Positions 1-12,095 of a stretch of DNA of 64,000 bases are shown piece after piece (the first letter of the stretch is position 1; each line of letters begins with the position of its first letter). The notes under the pieces are model-generated. The model did not search any database and was not told where the DNA came from. It worked only from the letters and a program-made list of their open reading frames with translations. Both the position numbers and the translations under genes were made by a program. Origin of the DNA: Cheiracanthium punctorium (taxonomy: Eukaryota > Arthropoda > Arachnida > Araneae > Cheiracanthiidae); assembly GCA_038373885.1 (NCBI GenBank), contig JAWZYV010000750.1, positions 677,501-741,500 of the forward strand, written 5' to 3'.

Positions 1-88
1 TAAGAAGGAGGAGGGAAGTCCGAGAAATCTTATGTGCTCTTACATGGGGGTAGGGGGATCAAAAATGGTCAAAATCGCTTTTATGTAA

Positions 89-588
89 TTAACCCTTTGA
101 GGCGCAACCCTTTCCCAGTGCTGAAAAAAGGGCAGCCGTTGCCAATAGCTCGACTTAACTACCAGCAAGATGGAGGACGATCGAAACGTTCATCGCGTGC
201 CACAGATCTAGAGACCCTTTTTTGACGACAGCTGGCTGTGCCTGCGTCAAAAAAAAGGGTCTCTAGATCTGTGGCACACGATGAACGTTTTGATCGTCCG
301 CCATCTTGCTGGTAGTTAAGTCGAGCTATGGCAACGGCTGCCCTTTTTTCAGCGTTGGGCAAATCTATCCGGCTGTTCTCGCATTCTTCCATTTTTCAGC
401 AGATGTCAGTGCTGTTAAAAATAATCTTTTACGGGAAATGACGTGCTAAAAAGTAAAGGATTCTCGTGGAGCTATGTCACCCGCGACTATTTTTTATAGA
501 AATCCAATCTATTCTTCGTGATTGGCAACAGTCAAAACGTCACAGTTTGGTGTTACCAGAGCGGGAACATTGCCTATTAAAGGGTTAA
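89..588 (+). mobile_element. piggyBac-like MITE, long hairpin form (copy 1)
   Basis: Reference description for the 17-copy family. The element lies between TTAA target sites. The left terminus is CCCTTTGAGGCGCA and the right terminus, read inward, is CCCTTTAACGCGCA in good copies. TTAA plus CCYTTT ends identify a piggyBac-type element. Inside are two inverted arms of roughly 100-130 bp that meet around a small GC-rich palindrome, so a transcript would fold into a long hairpin. Between the right arm and the right end is a unique subterminal stretch with a palindromic GTGTTCCC...GGGAACAC block. No transposase is present. This copy is long, its right terminus is eroded, and it marks the left edge of duplication unit 1. 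Confidence 0.85.
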
Positions 589-1823
589 TGAATGGCCGCT
601 TATCCTTTCACGCAGTTCAGCTACATCACTCCATAAGGATATCAAAGAATAACACGTGCGGTCAATAACATTGATAGTAACCATGTTGAGTAGAGTATGG
701 CAGGAACTGGACTATGGCATGGATGCATGCGACGTTCACCGAACACCTGCTCGGTAATAAAACTTGAATTGTTGTTGTATCCTTTTGGTGCATTCGTCGT
801 AGATTTTTATTTCAGCACTTTGAAAATCCAAAGGAAATTATGAATAGTCCTGCATTTATTTTAACCTGCTTGCTTAAACAATCACGGGACTAAAACTCAA
901 CGCCCATTATCAGCGCATGATTTTCAGTTGTTAATAATTAAGTTTCAGTAGATTTCTCAAAAAGAGAAAAATAAGAGGATTTCCTTTACTTGTGGAAAAA
1001 GGCTAGATCAAAGATGAACATTTAGTCTGTAAGAACTGATTGCAAATCTTGCACATGGTGAAGTGGTAGTGGAAAAATCAGATGCTAAGTGTGAAAAAAA
1101 AAACCCACACAAACTAGAATTTTAAAAACATTATTGAAAGCACGTACAAGGAGCTAATATATATAACTTAAAATTATAGTTTAAATCACATTTTGAGTCA
1201 CGAAATATATTAACAGGGTGAATTCTTAGTTTTATTGATTTTAAAATATAACTCTCACTGAGTGAAAAATAATCTTCAAGAATAATACTAGTAAAATAAT
1301 CAAAAAGTCATCCCCAAAAAATGCTTCTCACTGTTTTAAAGGATCATAAATTATTTGGTAGAATATAGGATCACAGTTTAAGAAATGACTATTTTCACCC
1401 TTCCTTCAGGACAAAAATTTTTTTTCCTAGAGTTCGTTTTCGAATTCTCAATCTTGATGCAAATTAAAAAATGCCGCTGTTCAGAATCGCGATATTTCAC
1501 TCTGGAGGTTGGCTTTACTCTACACGCAGATAGGGGGATATATCACTTTTTAGGACTCATTTTTCATTTTTGGATTATTTAGGGAGTAGGTTTTCAGATT
1601 GAGCATCCAGTGCACCGCTCATCATGACATTGCTATTAGCAGCCCTTCAAGAGTCTAAATACTACAACCACTGACATTCACATTTGCCTATCCAGCTTAA
1701 TATATGCACAGTTAAAAATAATCTGAAAATTCAGGACACTGCTTATGGTGCAGATGTATTTTTACTCGGGCCGTACAAGTGGTAAGCTAGAAGAGTAGCC
1801 GAAAGTTCAGGAACAAAAAACTA
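589..1823. other. No gene seen; duplicated intergenic DNA
   Basis: AT-rich DNA. From about 850 it is duplicated at 16520-17524. The ORF at 1385-1582 recurs with an altered start at 17023-17283 and has no recognisable domain or splice context. A short A-run lies at 1096-1104 and is expanded to about 40 bases in unit 2. Confidence 0.6.
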
Positions 1824-2191
1824 TTAACCCTTTGAGGCACAACCCTTTCCTAATGCTGAAAAAAGGGTAGCCGTTGCCATCGCTCGACTTAACTACCAGC
1901 AAGATGGCGGACGATCGAAACGTTCAAACGGCTGCCCTTTTTTCAGCATTGGGCAATCTATCTAGCTGTTTTCGCATTCTTCCATTGTTCAGCAGGTGTC
2001 AGTGCTGTTTAAAAATAATTGTGACATTTTTTTTACGAGAAATGACGTGCTAAAAAGTAAAGGATTCTCGTGGAGCTGTATCACGCGCAACTATTTTTAT
2101 AGAAATCAAATCTATTCTTCGCGACTGGCAACAGTGAAAACGTCAGTGTTCGGTGTTCCCAGAGCGGGAACTCTGCGCGTTAAAGGGTTAA
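1824..2191 (+). mobile_element. piggyBac-like MITE, collapsed hairpin (copy 2)
   Basis: TTAA at both ends. The 368-bp length is due to loss of the hairpin loop and most of one arm: the sequence jumps from the left arm (gatcgaaacgttcaa) straight to the end of the right arm (acggctgccc). Unit 2 has the same collapsed form at 17525-17892, so the deletion predates the duplication. Confidence 0.85.
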
Positions 2192-2476
2192 TGTTCAAGA
2201 GAAGAGGTATTTTTTCCGTTCCGTAGTGTCACAGCCAACAACAAAGAGAAAACTCATTAAAGTAATTAAAACTCTTTCTTTTATTGAAGATCAGTAAATC
2301 ATCATAATACAAAATCCTTGGATGGCAAGGGGGCGGGGAAGAACTGCAAATTTATTGCCTACTGGTCACTGAACTGGAGCTAAAGTGATCTCCTTTCGAA
2401 GCGATACAGTTAGCCTACATAGTCTCGGATATCTAGTCTTAGATACACTTAACCTACAAACGGGGCGATGCAGCAC

Positions 2477-5112
2477 CAGGGCCGGCGGAAGCGGGCCTGC
2501 AAGGCCTTCTTTGCAGGCGGGCGCCAAACACAGAGGGGCGCCAAATTGTCCCCAAAGCAAAAACTTTTAAAAAATAGACAGATTTTAGGAAGATATGTTT
2601 TATATTAATAAGGATTGCAGTGTATATATAATTTGTTTATTTGTCTGATAAAATGTGTTGCAAGGCCGTAGATAGAGGGGGGGGGGTCAGGAACATATAT
2701 TACCAGGGCCGTACCCAGAAAAATTTTTGGAGGGGGTCCGACATTTTTTAGGGGGGGTGGGGAGAGGGGGGGAGGTCTGATTGATTGAATATCATCATTT
2801 TATATACATATACTCTCTCTCTCCCACACACACGCACATATCGGACAAATATTTAATGTGATAATTTCGGGGAGGGGCAGGGTCTGGATCCATAGGACCA
2901 ACCCTCTGGGTATGGTTTTGTATATTACTATATGTAAAAGGGAAGTAAAGACTTTTAGAAACATATATTACTATATGTAAAAGCAGGGGCGGCCATAGGG
3001 TACGTGCCCCCCCCTCCCCCCGCTGCATTTCTTAAAATGGAAAGTTCTTGAGGAGAGAAATTTGAAAAATAAAACAACAATTGATTCCGAAATACAAGAG
3101 ATCTATGAAAATGAAAAAAAGCATTGGTCAAACGTATAAGGAAGACTGATTGAGATCACAAAATTTCTTGGCAGCCAGAATTTAGCCTTTCGAGGCTCAT
3201 CTGATGGGCTGTACCAAAAAGACAACGGAAACTTCTTAAAATTAGTGGAATTGTTTGCAAAGTTCGACCCAGTTATGGAATTTCACGTAGAAAGAGCATT
3301 ACGACCTAAAGGTAGCAACAGTAAAGTTCATTCTATCATCAAGCAAATATAGTCAAAATGAAATGTTGCAAATTATTGGCAGTAGTATAAGAGAGAAAAC
3401 CTTACTATCTCTTCGAAAAGCCAAATACTAGTCTATAATTTTGGTCTATTTACCTGATGTTAGCAAAACTGAACAGATAAGTGTTGTCATACGTTTTGTC
3501 GTCTGCAGTGATGGAGGGGCTGAATTCAAGGAGCATTTTTTAGGCTTTATTAAAGTTGATGATTCTACAGGTAGCGGCCTATGTGAGACAGTAATGGAAA
3601 TGTTGAAAATGTGGAACATTCCTCTAGATGATACGAGAGGCCAGGGATATGATAACGGAGCAAAATATGAAAAGGAAGAAAAATGGTCTTCAAAATAATA
3701 TCCTAAAAATAAATCCTCGTGCTTTTTATGTTCCTTGTTCCGCTCATAGCTTAAATTTAATGATTAGCGATGCAGCAAAAATGAATGAAGATACTGTTAG
3801 TTTTTTTTTCGACAATTCAAGAATTACATAATTTATTTGCTTCTTTTCCTAAACTATGGACAGTTCTTTTGAAAAACATTTCCTGTTTAACATTGAAACC
3901 CTCTCAAACACTATATGGGAAAATAAAATTGAAGCCATTCGACCTTTCAGATATCAACTAGGAGAAAGCTATGACGCTCTTTTTGAAATATCCGAAGGTG
4001 AATGCTTTTCAAAAGAAGTGCAAGACGAAACACGAAGTCTGTGCGCCAAAATCAAGGATTATAAATTTATTTGTTCCTTGATACTTTGGCACGATTTGCT
4101 TAACAGAATTAATCCTGTCAGCAAACAATTGCAAGAAAAGGGTTTGAATATCATGACATTCTAGTGTGCACACAGGCTACTGTGCACACTAAACTTACAG
4201 GCAATAAGTAACTTAAAATGATTCATTCAAGAACATAGAAGTGACGTCAATTACAAAAATATTCTTGAGAAAGCCAAAGAACTTAGTGAAGAAGTGGATG
4301 GCGAGCCCCATTTTAAAACTGTTGAAGAAATCCTACGAAGGAAAAAGAAATGCCACTTCGATTACGAACATGCTGACGAATCCTCTCAATCTCCAGAAGA
4401 AAAATTTAGGACAAATGTCTTTTTTAGAATTTTGGATATAGTTTGGGCATCATTAAATGAAAGGTTTGACGCAATGAAAAATCACTGCGATAATTTTAGT
4501 TTCTTGTGTAACTTATCGGAAATCGATAATGCAGATTTGAAAATAAAATGCAGTAATTTAGAAAAAATTGTTACTATATCGTGACAGTAAAAATATTAAC
4601 GGAGAAGAAATTTTTAACGAAATAGTAGCTTCCAAAGACATTTTTATAGCCGGTATGAATGACCCATTGGATATTCTGAACTTAATTGTGTCAAATAAAT
4701 TGTGCTTCCCGAACATGAATATAATATTGAGAATACTACTCAGCATTCCTGTTAGTGTTGCTAGTAGCGAAAGATCATTTTCAAAATTAAAATTGATCAA
4801 GACGTATTTACAGTCAAGTATACCTCAGGAAAGACTCATAAATCTATCTTTGATTGCTATTGAAAATGAAATCTGTCAAGAGATATATACTAAAGAAATT
4901 ATAGAAAAGCTTGTAAATATGAAATGCAGAAAAATTAATTTTTCCCGATAAATAAATTTATTATTATTATTATTATTATTTTGGCAAATGCTTTCTCCAA
5001 AAGCTTATTTCTCCTGTAAAAAAAAAAAAAAAAAAAAAAAAACGGAGGGGGGGGAGGGGGCAATTTTAGCTTTTTTTGCAGGCTGGCGCCGGATAACCTT
5101 GCGCCGGCGCTG
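2477..5112 (+). mobile_element. hAT transposon, ZMYM1/DUF4371-like, decayed
   Basis: A 2,636-bp insertion flanked by the 8-bp duplication tgcagcac (2469-2476 and 5113-5120). The terminal repeats are CAGGGCCGGCGGAAG on the left and CAGCGCCGGCGCAAG read inward from the right. The unit 2 empty site, with a single tgcagcac, is at 18171-18178, so both ends are exact. The interior holds a broken transposase at 3160-4951. G-rich MITE-like debris lies at 2690-3020 and poly-A/poly-G tracts at 5019-5058. The 8-bp target duplication and the transposase type both indicate hAT. Confidence 0.92.
3160..4951 (+). pseudogene. hAT transposase pseudogene
   Basis: Plus-strand reading fragments shift between frames. 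An N-terminal part near 3160-3300 resembles the DUF4371 region of ZMYM1-like hAT proteins (AFRGSSDG, GNFLKLVELF). A middle part lies at 3441-3700 and 3628-3831 (FYVPCSAHSLNLMISDAA, as in the RNase-H-like core). Further pieces follow at 3856-4164 and 4294-4584. A C-terminal part at 4568-4951 contains the hAT dimerisation motif (SVASSERSFSKLKLIK). Stops and frameshifts between the pieces show it is inactive. The order of the pieces matches one transposase. Confidence 0.85.
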
Positions 5113-5120
5113 TGCAGCAC

Positions 5121-6168
5121 TAACAAAAATGCTCTAACAGTCAAGAAAATAAGCGCACGCATCAGCAGCAGTAAAGCATAAATCTGTGCATTAAGTTTAA
5201 AAACCCAAACAGGCTCAGAAATTTAAAAAAGGCTACCGAAGCGTGTCGTTGAAGAAAATGGCCAAAGATCACACTCCGAGAGACTGCTAACCAAGTAAAA
5301 ATTAATGGCCTCAGCTAAAAGGTTAGCAACAGCAAAATGAAATTGTTTTTAACGTATTGAATACAAATGAGCAAATGTCATGAACCAGAGCAGATATGGG
5401 GGGGGGTGTATAACATGCACCGAGCAAAATACAGGACAGGGGCTGTATACGAAAGCCGAAAAACAGTATGTGATGTTGGCTTCACACTCCTAGCCTCGAT
5501 TTTCAGGGAAAAGGCCGTTTCCAAAACAGGAAATAGTAATTTTCCGTTAAAAGAAAGAAAAAAAAATGCTTTTTCAGAAGTTGCATATGAAAACGGTAAA
5601 TTTCCGAGTTAGATTTGTTTTTTTTTTTGCAATTTGTAAGTAGTTTCGAAAAATAGATTTTCGTTAGACATTTTCAGCTGGAAAAAAATATTTACACCAA
5701 ACGCTCTCTTATGAGTAATTACATATTAAACAATAAATAACTAATCAATTAATCATTATTTTAATAAATATTTCACTTTCATAACCAAGTGTGTTTCAAT
5801 TCACACAATAAATGTTGGCGTAGCTAGAAAGTAATTTTTCTTTGTGTTTTTTAATCTCAAATAGGGAACAAAAAATCAGTAAAAGGATAATTTTCAGATA
5901 TTTTTAGAAGGCAATGCACTTGTTTTCCCTCCTACTTTTTCAATGTTTGTTAGCATATCCATAAAAAATTCTAAACCGATCGGTCAAGGAGCTTAAGAGT
6001 AGATGTTGAACATAAATTTGCGAAAATTGAAATTGCTTTCTTGGCAACCCAATGATTTGACTGCGTTAATAATAACTGGATAGCACTTTGCCAGGAATTT
6101 CAGATTGAATGTCACGAAAAGCATTTCCCTTATTCAAGTCCCACTTTAAGACTAAGATAACCTTTACT
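5121..6168. other. No gene seen; duplicated intergenic DNA
   Basis: This continues the duplicated DNA after the hAT insertion and matches 18179-18291 plus 19302-20246. The A-run at 5221-5230 is the empty site for the Helentron-like insertion of unit 2. The ORF at 5367-5612 recurs at 19456-19668 but crosses homopolymers that differ in length between units, which argues against coding. Confidence 0.55.
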
Positions 6169-6535
6169 GTAACCCTTTGAGGCGCAACCCTTTCCCAATG
6201 CTGAAAAAAAGGGCACGCCGCTTGCCCAGATCGCGTCCGAAGTTAAGCTACCGGCCAAGCCAAGATGGCGGATGACTCGAAACGCGTCTCATTGGGCAAA
6301 TCTATCCAGCTGTTCTCGCGTTCTTCCATTTTTCAGCAGATGTCAGTGCTGTTAAAAAGAATCGTGGCCATTTTTTGACGGGAAATGACGTGCAAAAAAG
6401 TAAAGGATTCTGGTGGAGCTATGCCACCCGCAACTATTTTTTATAGAAATCCAATCTATTCTTCGTGACTGGCAATAGTCAAAACGTCAGAGTTTGGTGT
6501 TCCCAGAGAGGGATCACTGCGCGATAAAGGGTTAA
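6169..6535 (+). mobile_element. piggyBac-like MITE (copy 3)
   Basis: The left target site is GTAA and the right one TTAA. The arm region carries many small insertions compared with other copies, and the hairpin is lost. The unit 2 counterpart at 20247-20593 shares the GTAA change but lacks the extra insertions, so those arose after the duplication. Confidence 0.8.
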
Positions 6536-7004
6536 CCTTAAGTCGAATAATGAGCAAGTCGAATAGTGTCTAATGGAGAAGAGAAGCAGTCTCTCACCAC
6601 GTGAGACGAGGTTAGATTCTGGAAATAGTAAAATAAGTAATGTTAACAATAGAAATTTTATCCTGCACTTGCAGTTAGATAATGTGTAGCTAGTTAAAAA
6701 TTGTCGGCTAATAAAGCCACTTAAATAAGATTTTAATCTTCAACAATTTTAGTAAAACGAAAAGTTACCGTCCACTTTTCTCGAAAATGGAAAAATAATA
6801 AACAGAACGGACAGTTTCTAGCAGGTTGTTTTTTTCCTTTAATTTACATATATATTTAAACAGAGTGGTCTGAATAGTTTTTTTTTTCTTTTTTACATCT
6901 ACGAAGGGCAAGTAGTCAAGAAACAATCAAGGACTCAGAACAATACAACAGAATTTCAAAGACTCAGTCAATATGCATAGTATTTTTATTAAATTGCTTA
7001 AACA

Positions 7005-7010
7005 TTTATT
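7005..7010 (-). promoter_or_regulatory. AATAAA polyadenylation signal, secreted protein gene A
   Basis: AATAAA on the minus strand, 274 bp past the stop codon. A second AATAAA overlaps 6985-6990. The same signal is conserved in unit 2 at 21061-21066. The stretch from 7011 to 7283 is therefore read as 3' UTR. Confidence 0.6.
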
Positions 7011-7283
7011 ACAACTCAATCAGAAAACAAACAATAATACTTTTCAGCTCAGCTGATAAGACTCATTTTCCAAAACGTAACAGGTTCACGAGAACTTACA
7101 ATAGTCGTGTGGATTAGTGCTGTGAATCTAAAGTCTGGAATGTTTTCTAATCTTTTGCGTTAGACGGTATATAAATTCGCTAGCATCAACAGAAGCTTTT
7201 GATTTCGCGCTGAGAAAATTCCCATTTCCAGTAGCAGAGCCGATTGTTACTGAGCTTAAGAATCTTATTTCCTTCTGTATGAC

Positions 7284-8048
7284 TTATCTTGATTCTGTAG
7301 TACTTTTATCACCGCCTTCGTTCCCAGGAGCATAAACACTCCTAGGACCTTTAGTTGCAGAAGACCATTCATTGTTAGATTTCTGGGTTTCAGAATCTCT
7401 TATCCTTCTTTGAGATCCTTGACTTCCAACACCACCTTCATTTCCAAGAGCTCCTTCATTTTCAGAGCTGCTTGGATTTCCTGGAGAACCTTCATTTCCA
7501 GGACTTCCAGGAGCTCCTCCATTTCCAGCGCTGCTTTGATTTTCAGGAGACTCTCCATTTCCGGCACCGCTTGGACTTTCAGTAGATCCTCCATTTCCAG
7601 GACTGCCTGGAATTCCAGATGATCCGCCATTTTCAGCAGTGCCTGGACTTCCAGGAGCTCCTCCATTTCCAGGACTGCCAGGACTTCCAGGAGCTCCTCC
7701 ATTTCCAGGACTGCCAGGACTTCCAGGAGATCCACCATTTCCAGGACTGCCAGGACTTCCAGGATTGTTTCTCAAAAATCCACCAAATTTGTTGACAATT
7801 CCTCCTATTCCACCCGTCAGACCACCTATTCCGCCCGACAAATTGCCTACTCCGCCGGCAAAACCGCCAAATCCGGTGGCCAAATCGCCTAGTCCGCTGG
7901 CCAAATCGCCTAATCCTTCGATCAGTGATCCGAATGGAAGTGCACGTTGGTCAAATCCTGGTATCGTTTCCTGCCCGTTTCCAGCCGCTCCATTATTAGT
8001 TCCGGTGGGGTTCTGGCATGCTACGCCGCCCAGTAGAAGAATGCAGAT
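7284..8048 (-). CDS. Secreted Gly/Ser/Pro-rich protein, gene A, exon 2
   Basis: Main exon of a two-exon gene whose first exon is at 14926-14937. The acceptor at 8049-8050 follows a long pyrimidine tract. The joined frame encodes 258 residues. The signal peptide MKFLICILLLGGVAC spans the splice. Then come about 20 polar residues, a Gly/Leu/Phe-rich block at about 45-95 (repeats such as GLGDLATGFGG), and a disordered region at about 100-215 of collagen-like GSPGSPGNGG decapeptides that degenerate toward the C-terminus. The charged tail ends in STTESR. No cysteine follows the signal region. The gene is not known to me. Composition suggests an extracellular structural or coating protein. Against the tandem copy, indels are whole codons only (3 and 6 residues) despite repetitive DNA, which supports coding. 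The frame continues 48 codons upstream of the first obvious repeat block. Confidence 0.8.
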   Translation of the reverse strand: MCILLLGGVACQNPTGTNNGAAGNGQETIPGFDQRALPFGSLIEGLGDLASGLGDLATGFGGFAGGVGNLSGGIGGLTGGIGGIVNKFGGFLRNNPGSPGSPGNGGSPGSPGSPGNGGAPGSPGSPGNGGAPGSPGTAENGGSSGIPGSPGNGGSTESPSGAGNGESPENQSSAGNGGAPGSPGNEGSPGNPSSSENEGALGNEGGVGSQGSQRRIRDSETQKSNNEWSSATKGPRSVYAPGNEGGDKSTTESR

Positions 8049-10801
8049 CTAAAGTAGACAAAAAGAAAAAAAAGTATTTTAGCGTCTAATGGGCCACATT
8101 CATGTACCAACCGATCGTACGACTCGTCGTGAAAGATATTAGTGGTGGGGGGATTTTCGTCACCGGAGCAGCGGATATTTAGCCATAAATCTCAATTTGT
8201 GGCTAAAGTGGGAATGTTTTGGGTCAAGGGGTCAGATCGGATGTTTGACGATTTTGCGTTCGACCGGTCGGACACTTCGAAGGCACCCGCTCTAAAAGGT
8301 TGCTAGTTTAGCCAGATATAGAAATTCAGCGACTTAGTGGCGATTTTTTTTTTTTAACGTGGCCTATTTTGTCAGTAGTTGTACAATAATTGATCAAATT
8401 AATTTTAAATCAAAGGCAAATCCGCTTGTAGGGCGGGGGAGGCACCCCCTCTGAAAAAATGTCTGGATTGCACTCTTATTAAATGTATGGACGCCCGTAT
8501 TAGTACTTTTGGTAAAAAGCGGGAACTTACCTTGGTCTTTCATTTCTGCAATTAATAGAGTTCATTATGTTGTAAAAAATATTCACTACACCGACGACTT
8601 AACGAGAGGGTTGTTTGAGTCTCTACCCTACCTTTTATGGGTATCCACTATTAAATGTACCCACACAAATACATGCATACATATAATTTAAAAAAATGCT
8701 GGAATATAAATCTTAAGTTTTAAATTTCATATAAATGAGTAATTATTATAAATAGTTCACTGGATAAAATAAAAAAATAAAACATTAAATCTTTGTTTCT
8801 TGGGATATGTCTTACAGAATCATTTACGATTCGGTGGCTAAAGGTGCAATAATATAATTATTTATTCTATTTATTTAAGAGTATACTATGCTTTTTCATC
8901 ACTGTGTGGTTTTATTATCTTATTTTTTAAAGTTTATAAAATAATTTAACTTAAAAGCAGACTTTCAAATTACATGCAGCAAGCATTAAAATTTATTGCC
9001 TATACTAATGTTAATCGGTAAATGTAGAATAAAAAACTAATCGGAAAAAAATTGTACGTGAATATTCTTATAAATAAATAAATTGTAAGGACTGAAAGTT
9101 TCTCTTCAGGATTTTGTGTGCAATAAAATAAATTTTTCTATGCTGTTCACTGCTATTCATAAAATGTTAAAATGTTAAGTTAAAATGATGCCATAATTTT
9201 ACTTATGTATCTGTATATAATATGCATTTACAAAAGAAAAAAAAAAAAAAGCCTTTCCAATTACCGAACAGTTTGAGTAGAATGTTTGCGTTCTTAATTT
9301 TTAAATTTATCTTTATATGAAAGTGCACAGTTTTACAGCTCTCCAATTTGGAAGAAATAGAGATCCACACATGTCACAAATAATATTCAAGTTTTGGTGA
9401 TCTACCTATTGAGGATCACCAAATCATTAGATCAAATAAAGAACTTACAGAGTGACTTCAAATTTACTGGATCAGCGTGAAATGTATACAGTGTATTTTC
9501 CTCCCCCACCCCCAATTTAGCTTTCTTATTCTAGCAATTAATATTCGGTCAATATCCCTTTAGATTAAAAAAGTATGGTAAATTTAGATTAAGGAAGTCC
9601 CAAATTTTTTTTCTAGCTTTTCGCTTTTTCTCGCTATTTTTTTCAGAAAGCACGATGCCAACTAACGCAATCGCTGTATCCATCGCCATTCCGTGCCAAG
9701 TCTGAACGCAAACTGTGAAATGTTTGATCGTGTGGGCAAATGATGAAGGCGTGGAAAGTCAGTTATTTATTGCTATCCCGGTCATAAAAAACTCCCACCC
9801 CGGTCATAAAAATAGCCCGTAACTAATTGTTTGACAGACGAATTGGTACGTGAATAGCGGCTTTAACAAAACTGATAGATGAGGAACATACTGCACCATG
9901 ACACAACGCCTGCAACTCATGCTGAACTAATTGAAAAGTCTTGAGGATTTCTATTTGTCGATCTTTCTGTGCTCTAACTGTCGTAAATACGTATCGATTG
10001 CTGAAATGTTCACAAATTTTATTGTTGTGTACTACATTGACAGGATTCCACGTTCTGGGGGAAAATATCGAGACGGTCTGTTTGAGTGAAAGAAAATAAA
10101 AAACAGTTTTATTTGTAATTAATTTTATTTAATTTTCCTCGAATGTTTTTTATTACTACGGGCTGCTTTCATTAATTTTGCGCATTATTTTTTATATTTC
10201 TTTATGAACTTTGAAACAGTCATGTTCATTTTGAGCGAAATTTCTAGTTCTGCTTTGATGAAATCTAGAACGATTTCTAACATTAGACCATTTGCTTGCC
10301 AATGATAAAAATATTCACTCAGCATAAGCATTTGAAGGAGATATGTTTGAAACGCGAGCGAGACGCAAGACAAAAAAAAAAAAAAAGGTAATTAACCAAA
10401 TAATGGATTTTGTAAATTCCACAAGCAGGTCTATGTGTACTAGGCCAAGTTTGCCACAAGACTGTGCGTGCACTGAGAGAGAGGGGATGCGTAGTCTGTG
10501 GTCTGATGCTGAGCGCACAGGCACGGGACGTGCTCGGTTGCAGCGGGTTACCAGAGCCGTGTGTAAGTGACTACTATGTTGTATTATCAGCTTATAAGTC
10601 TGAGTGAATCGAGCGGTCGTCGTTTACCATTATCAAAATTCAGGACAAGCAAGATAAGGCGTTGGGGCGTGGTACAATATCATCTAGTGTTATTGTAGAA
10701 TCGGGAGAGGTGGCAACTCTGCTGCTCACCATATTAGAGATGGTGTATAAAGCATACCAAGGAAGTCAGTTTAACCCTTTGAGGCGCAACCCTTTCCCTA
10801 C

Positions 10802-11523
10802 TAGAGATGAGACGGGCTCAGCCCGAGCCCGAGCCCGGGCCCGAACCGGGCTCGGGCTCTGTAATTCACAATTCCGTTCGGGCTCGGGCGGGCTCGGGCT
10901 CGTGAAAAATTTCTCTTTCATTGAACATACTCCTTGAAACAGATTTTAAAAAGTGATTCATGTGGAAAATAAAAGTACAGTCAACTCCGGTTATAGTGAA
11001 CCTCTGGGGACAATCCAATTTTGCTGTGGATAATCCAATTTCGTCCACTATATCCGAAGTTCACTAAAACCCAAGTGTCTTCATGATGGATAGAGATACT
11101 GTGTGTGAATCGGGACTAATGGTTTGCGTTCACTATATCCGGGTTCACTATAAAAGGAGTTGGATTTACTTATAAAATAAAATAGCGGCACTGGCGCCTA
11201 GAAGGTGCGTGAAGCTCTTTGGATATTTCAGAACGGCGGCTTATATTAATTAGCTAGACATGAGATCCGACATTATTTGATAAACATATGGATAAATAAA
11301 GAATTAGAAAGTGCATTGAGATTTTGCAACTCTATTTGTCTTTAATTTGCACAAACGGCAAATTCATTGTATTCTATCAATGAAGTAATTGGACTTTTTT
11401 TTTACCTTTAATTGAAATTTAGGGCTCGGGCTCCGATTTAAATAATATTGCTCGGGCTCGGGCGGGCTCGGATTAAAAGTCCTCGGGCTCGGGCTTCAAA
11501 AAATGAGCCCGAACTCATCTCTA
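10802..11523. mobile_element. hAT-type MITE with GGGCTC-rich ends
   Basis: A 722-bp element with terminal repeats TAGAGATGAG (left) and CTCATCTCTA (right), flanked by the 8-bp duplication ttccctac at 10794-10801 and 11524-11531. Both subterminal regions are arrays of (C)GGGCTC(GGG), very GC-rich against the AT-rich genome. There is no transposase. A smaller element is nested at about 10978-11170. Confidence 0.88.
10978..11170. mobile_element. Small pogo/Tc1-like MITE nested in the hAT MITE
   Basis: The ends CAGTCAACTCCGGTTATAG (left) and a divergent GGAGTTGGATT (right) lie next to TA dinucleotides. The inside repeats variants of ttcactatatccgg. TA sites and ends of this type fit a Tigger/pogo-like derivative. 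The exact right boundary is uncertain. Confidence 0.55.
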
Positions 11524-12095
11524 TTCCCTACTGCTGAAAAAGGGCAGCCGTTGCTATCGCGCGACTTAACTACCAGCAAGATGGCGAACGATCGACAGCT
11601 GGCTGTACGGCACAGCTAGCTGTCGTCAAAAAAGGGTCTCTAGATCTGTGGCACGCGATGAACGTTTCGATCGTCCGCCATCTTGCTGGTGGTTAAGTCG
11701 AGCGATGGCAACGGCTGCCCTTTTTTCAGCATTGGGCAATCTATCCAGCTGTTCTCGCATTCTTTCATTTTTCAGCAGATGTCAGTGCTGTTAAAAATAA
11801 TCGTGACAATTTTTTTACGGGAAATGTCGTGCTAAAAAGTAAAGGATTCTCGTGGAGCTATGTCACCCGCAACTTTTTTTTTATAGAAATCAAATCTATT
11901 CTTCGTGACTGGCAACAGTCAAAACGTGAGAGTTTGGTGTTCCCAGAGCGGGAACACTGCGCGTTAAAGGGTTAAGGGTAAATGTACCTATGGTATCATT
12001 TACTCCTAATATCATTTCATAAAAAAATTCAATCAGTTGACTGAGAAATCCTGTGGAGCTGTGGCATGTTATGGAGCCATTCAGGGTGTCCCTGT

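Larger units (their letters stand above)
10771..11975 (+). mobile_element. piggyBac-like MITE interrupted by a hAT MITE (copy 4)
   Basis: The left end TTAACCCTTTGAGG and the right end AAAGGGTTAA belong to one MITE split after its first 20-odd bases by the element at 10802-11523. Removing that insert and one copy of its target duplication restores the family sequence at the join. The unit 2 intron lacks this whole segment. Confidence 0.85.

Noticed and set aside
34..392. ORFs reading LPNAEKRAAVAIARLN and QQDGGRSKRSS, also near 16118, 41502, 57749 and other MITE copies
   Set aside because: They are frames through the hairpin arms of the piggyBac-like MITE and recur wherever the MITE does, with no selection for frame.
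7400..8052. Overlapping ORFs on both strands of the collagen-like exon (also 21458-22083)
   Set aside because: Repetitive GC-rich codons leave all frames open. Only the frame with signal peptide, splice sites and promoter is supported.
8526..8545. A mini-exon-like AG/AAATGAAAGACCAAG/GTAAGT on the minus strand inside the gene A intron
   Set aside because: Inclusion would add an in-frame stop or shift the frame, and the segment is absent from gene B.
10662..10937. ORF through the GGGCTC-rich segment
   Set aside because: It spans the border of an intron, a MITE and a nested hAT MITE; its Arg/Ala repeats are translated terminal arrays.
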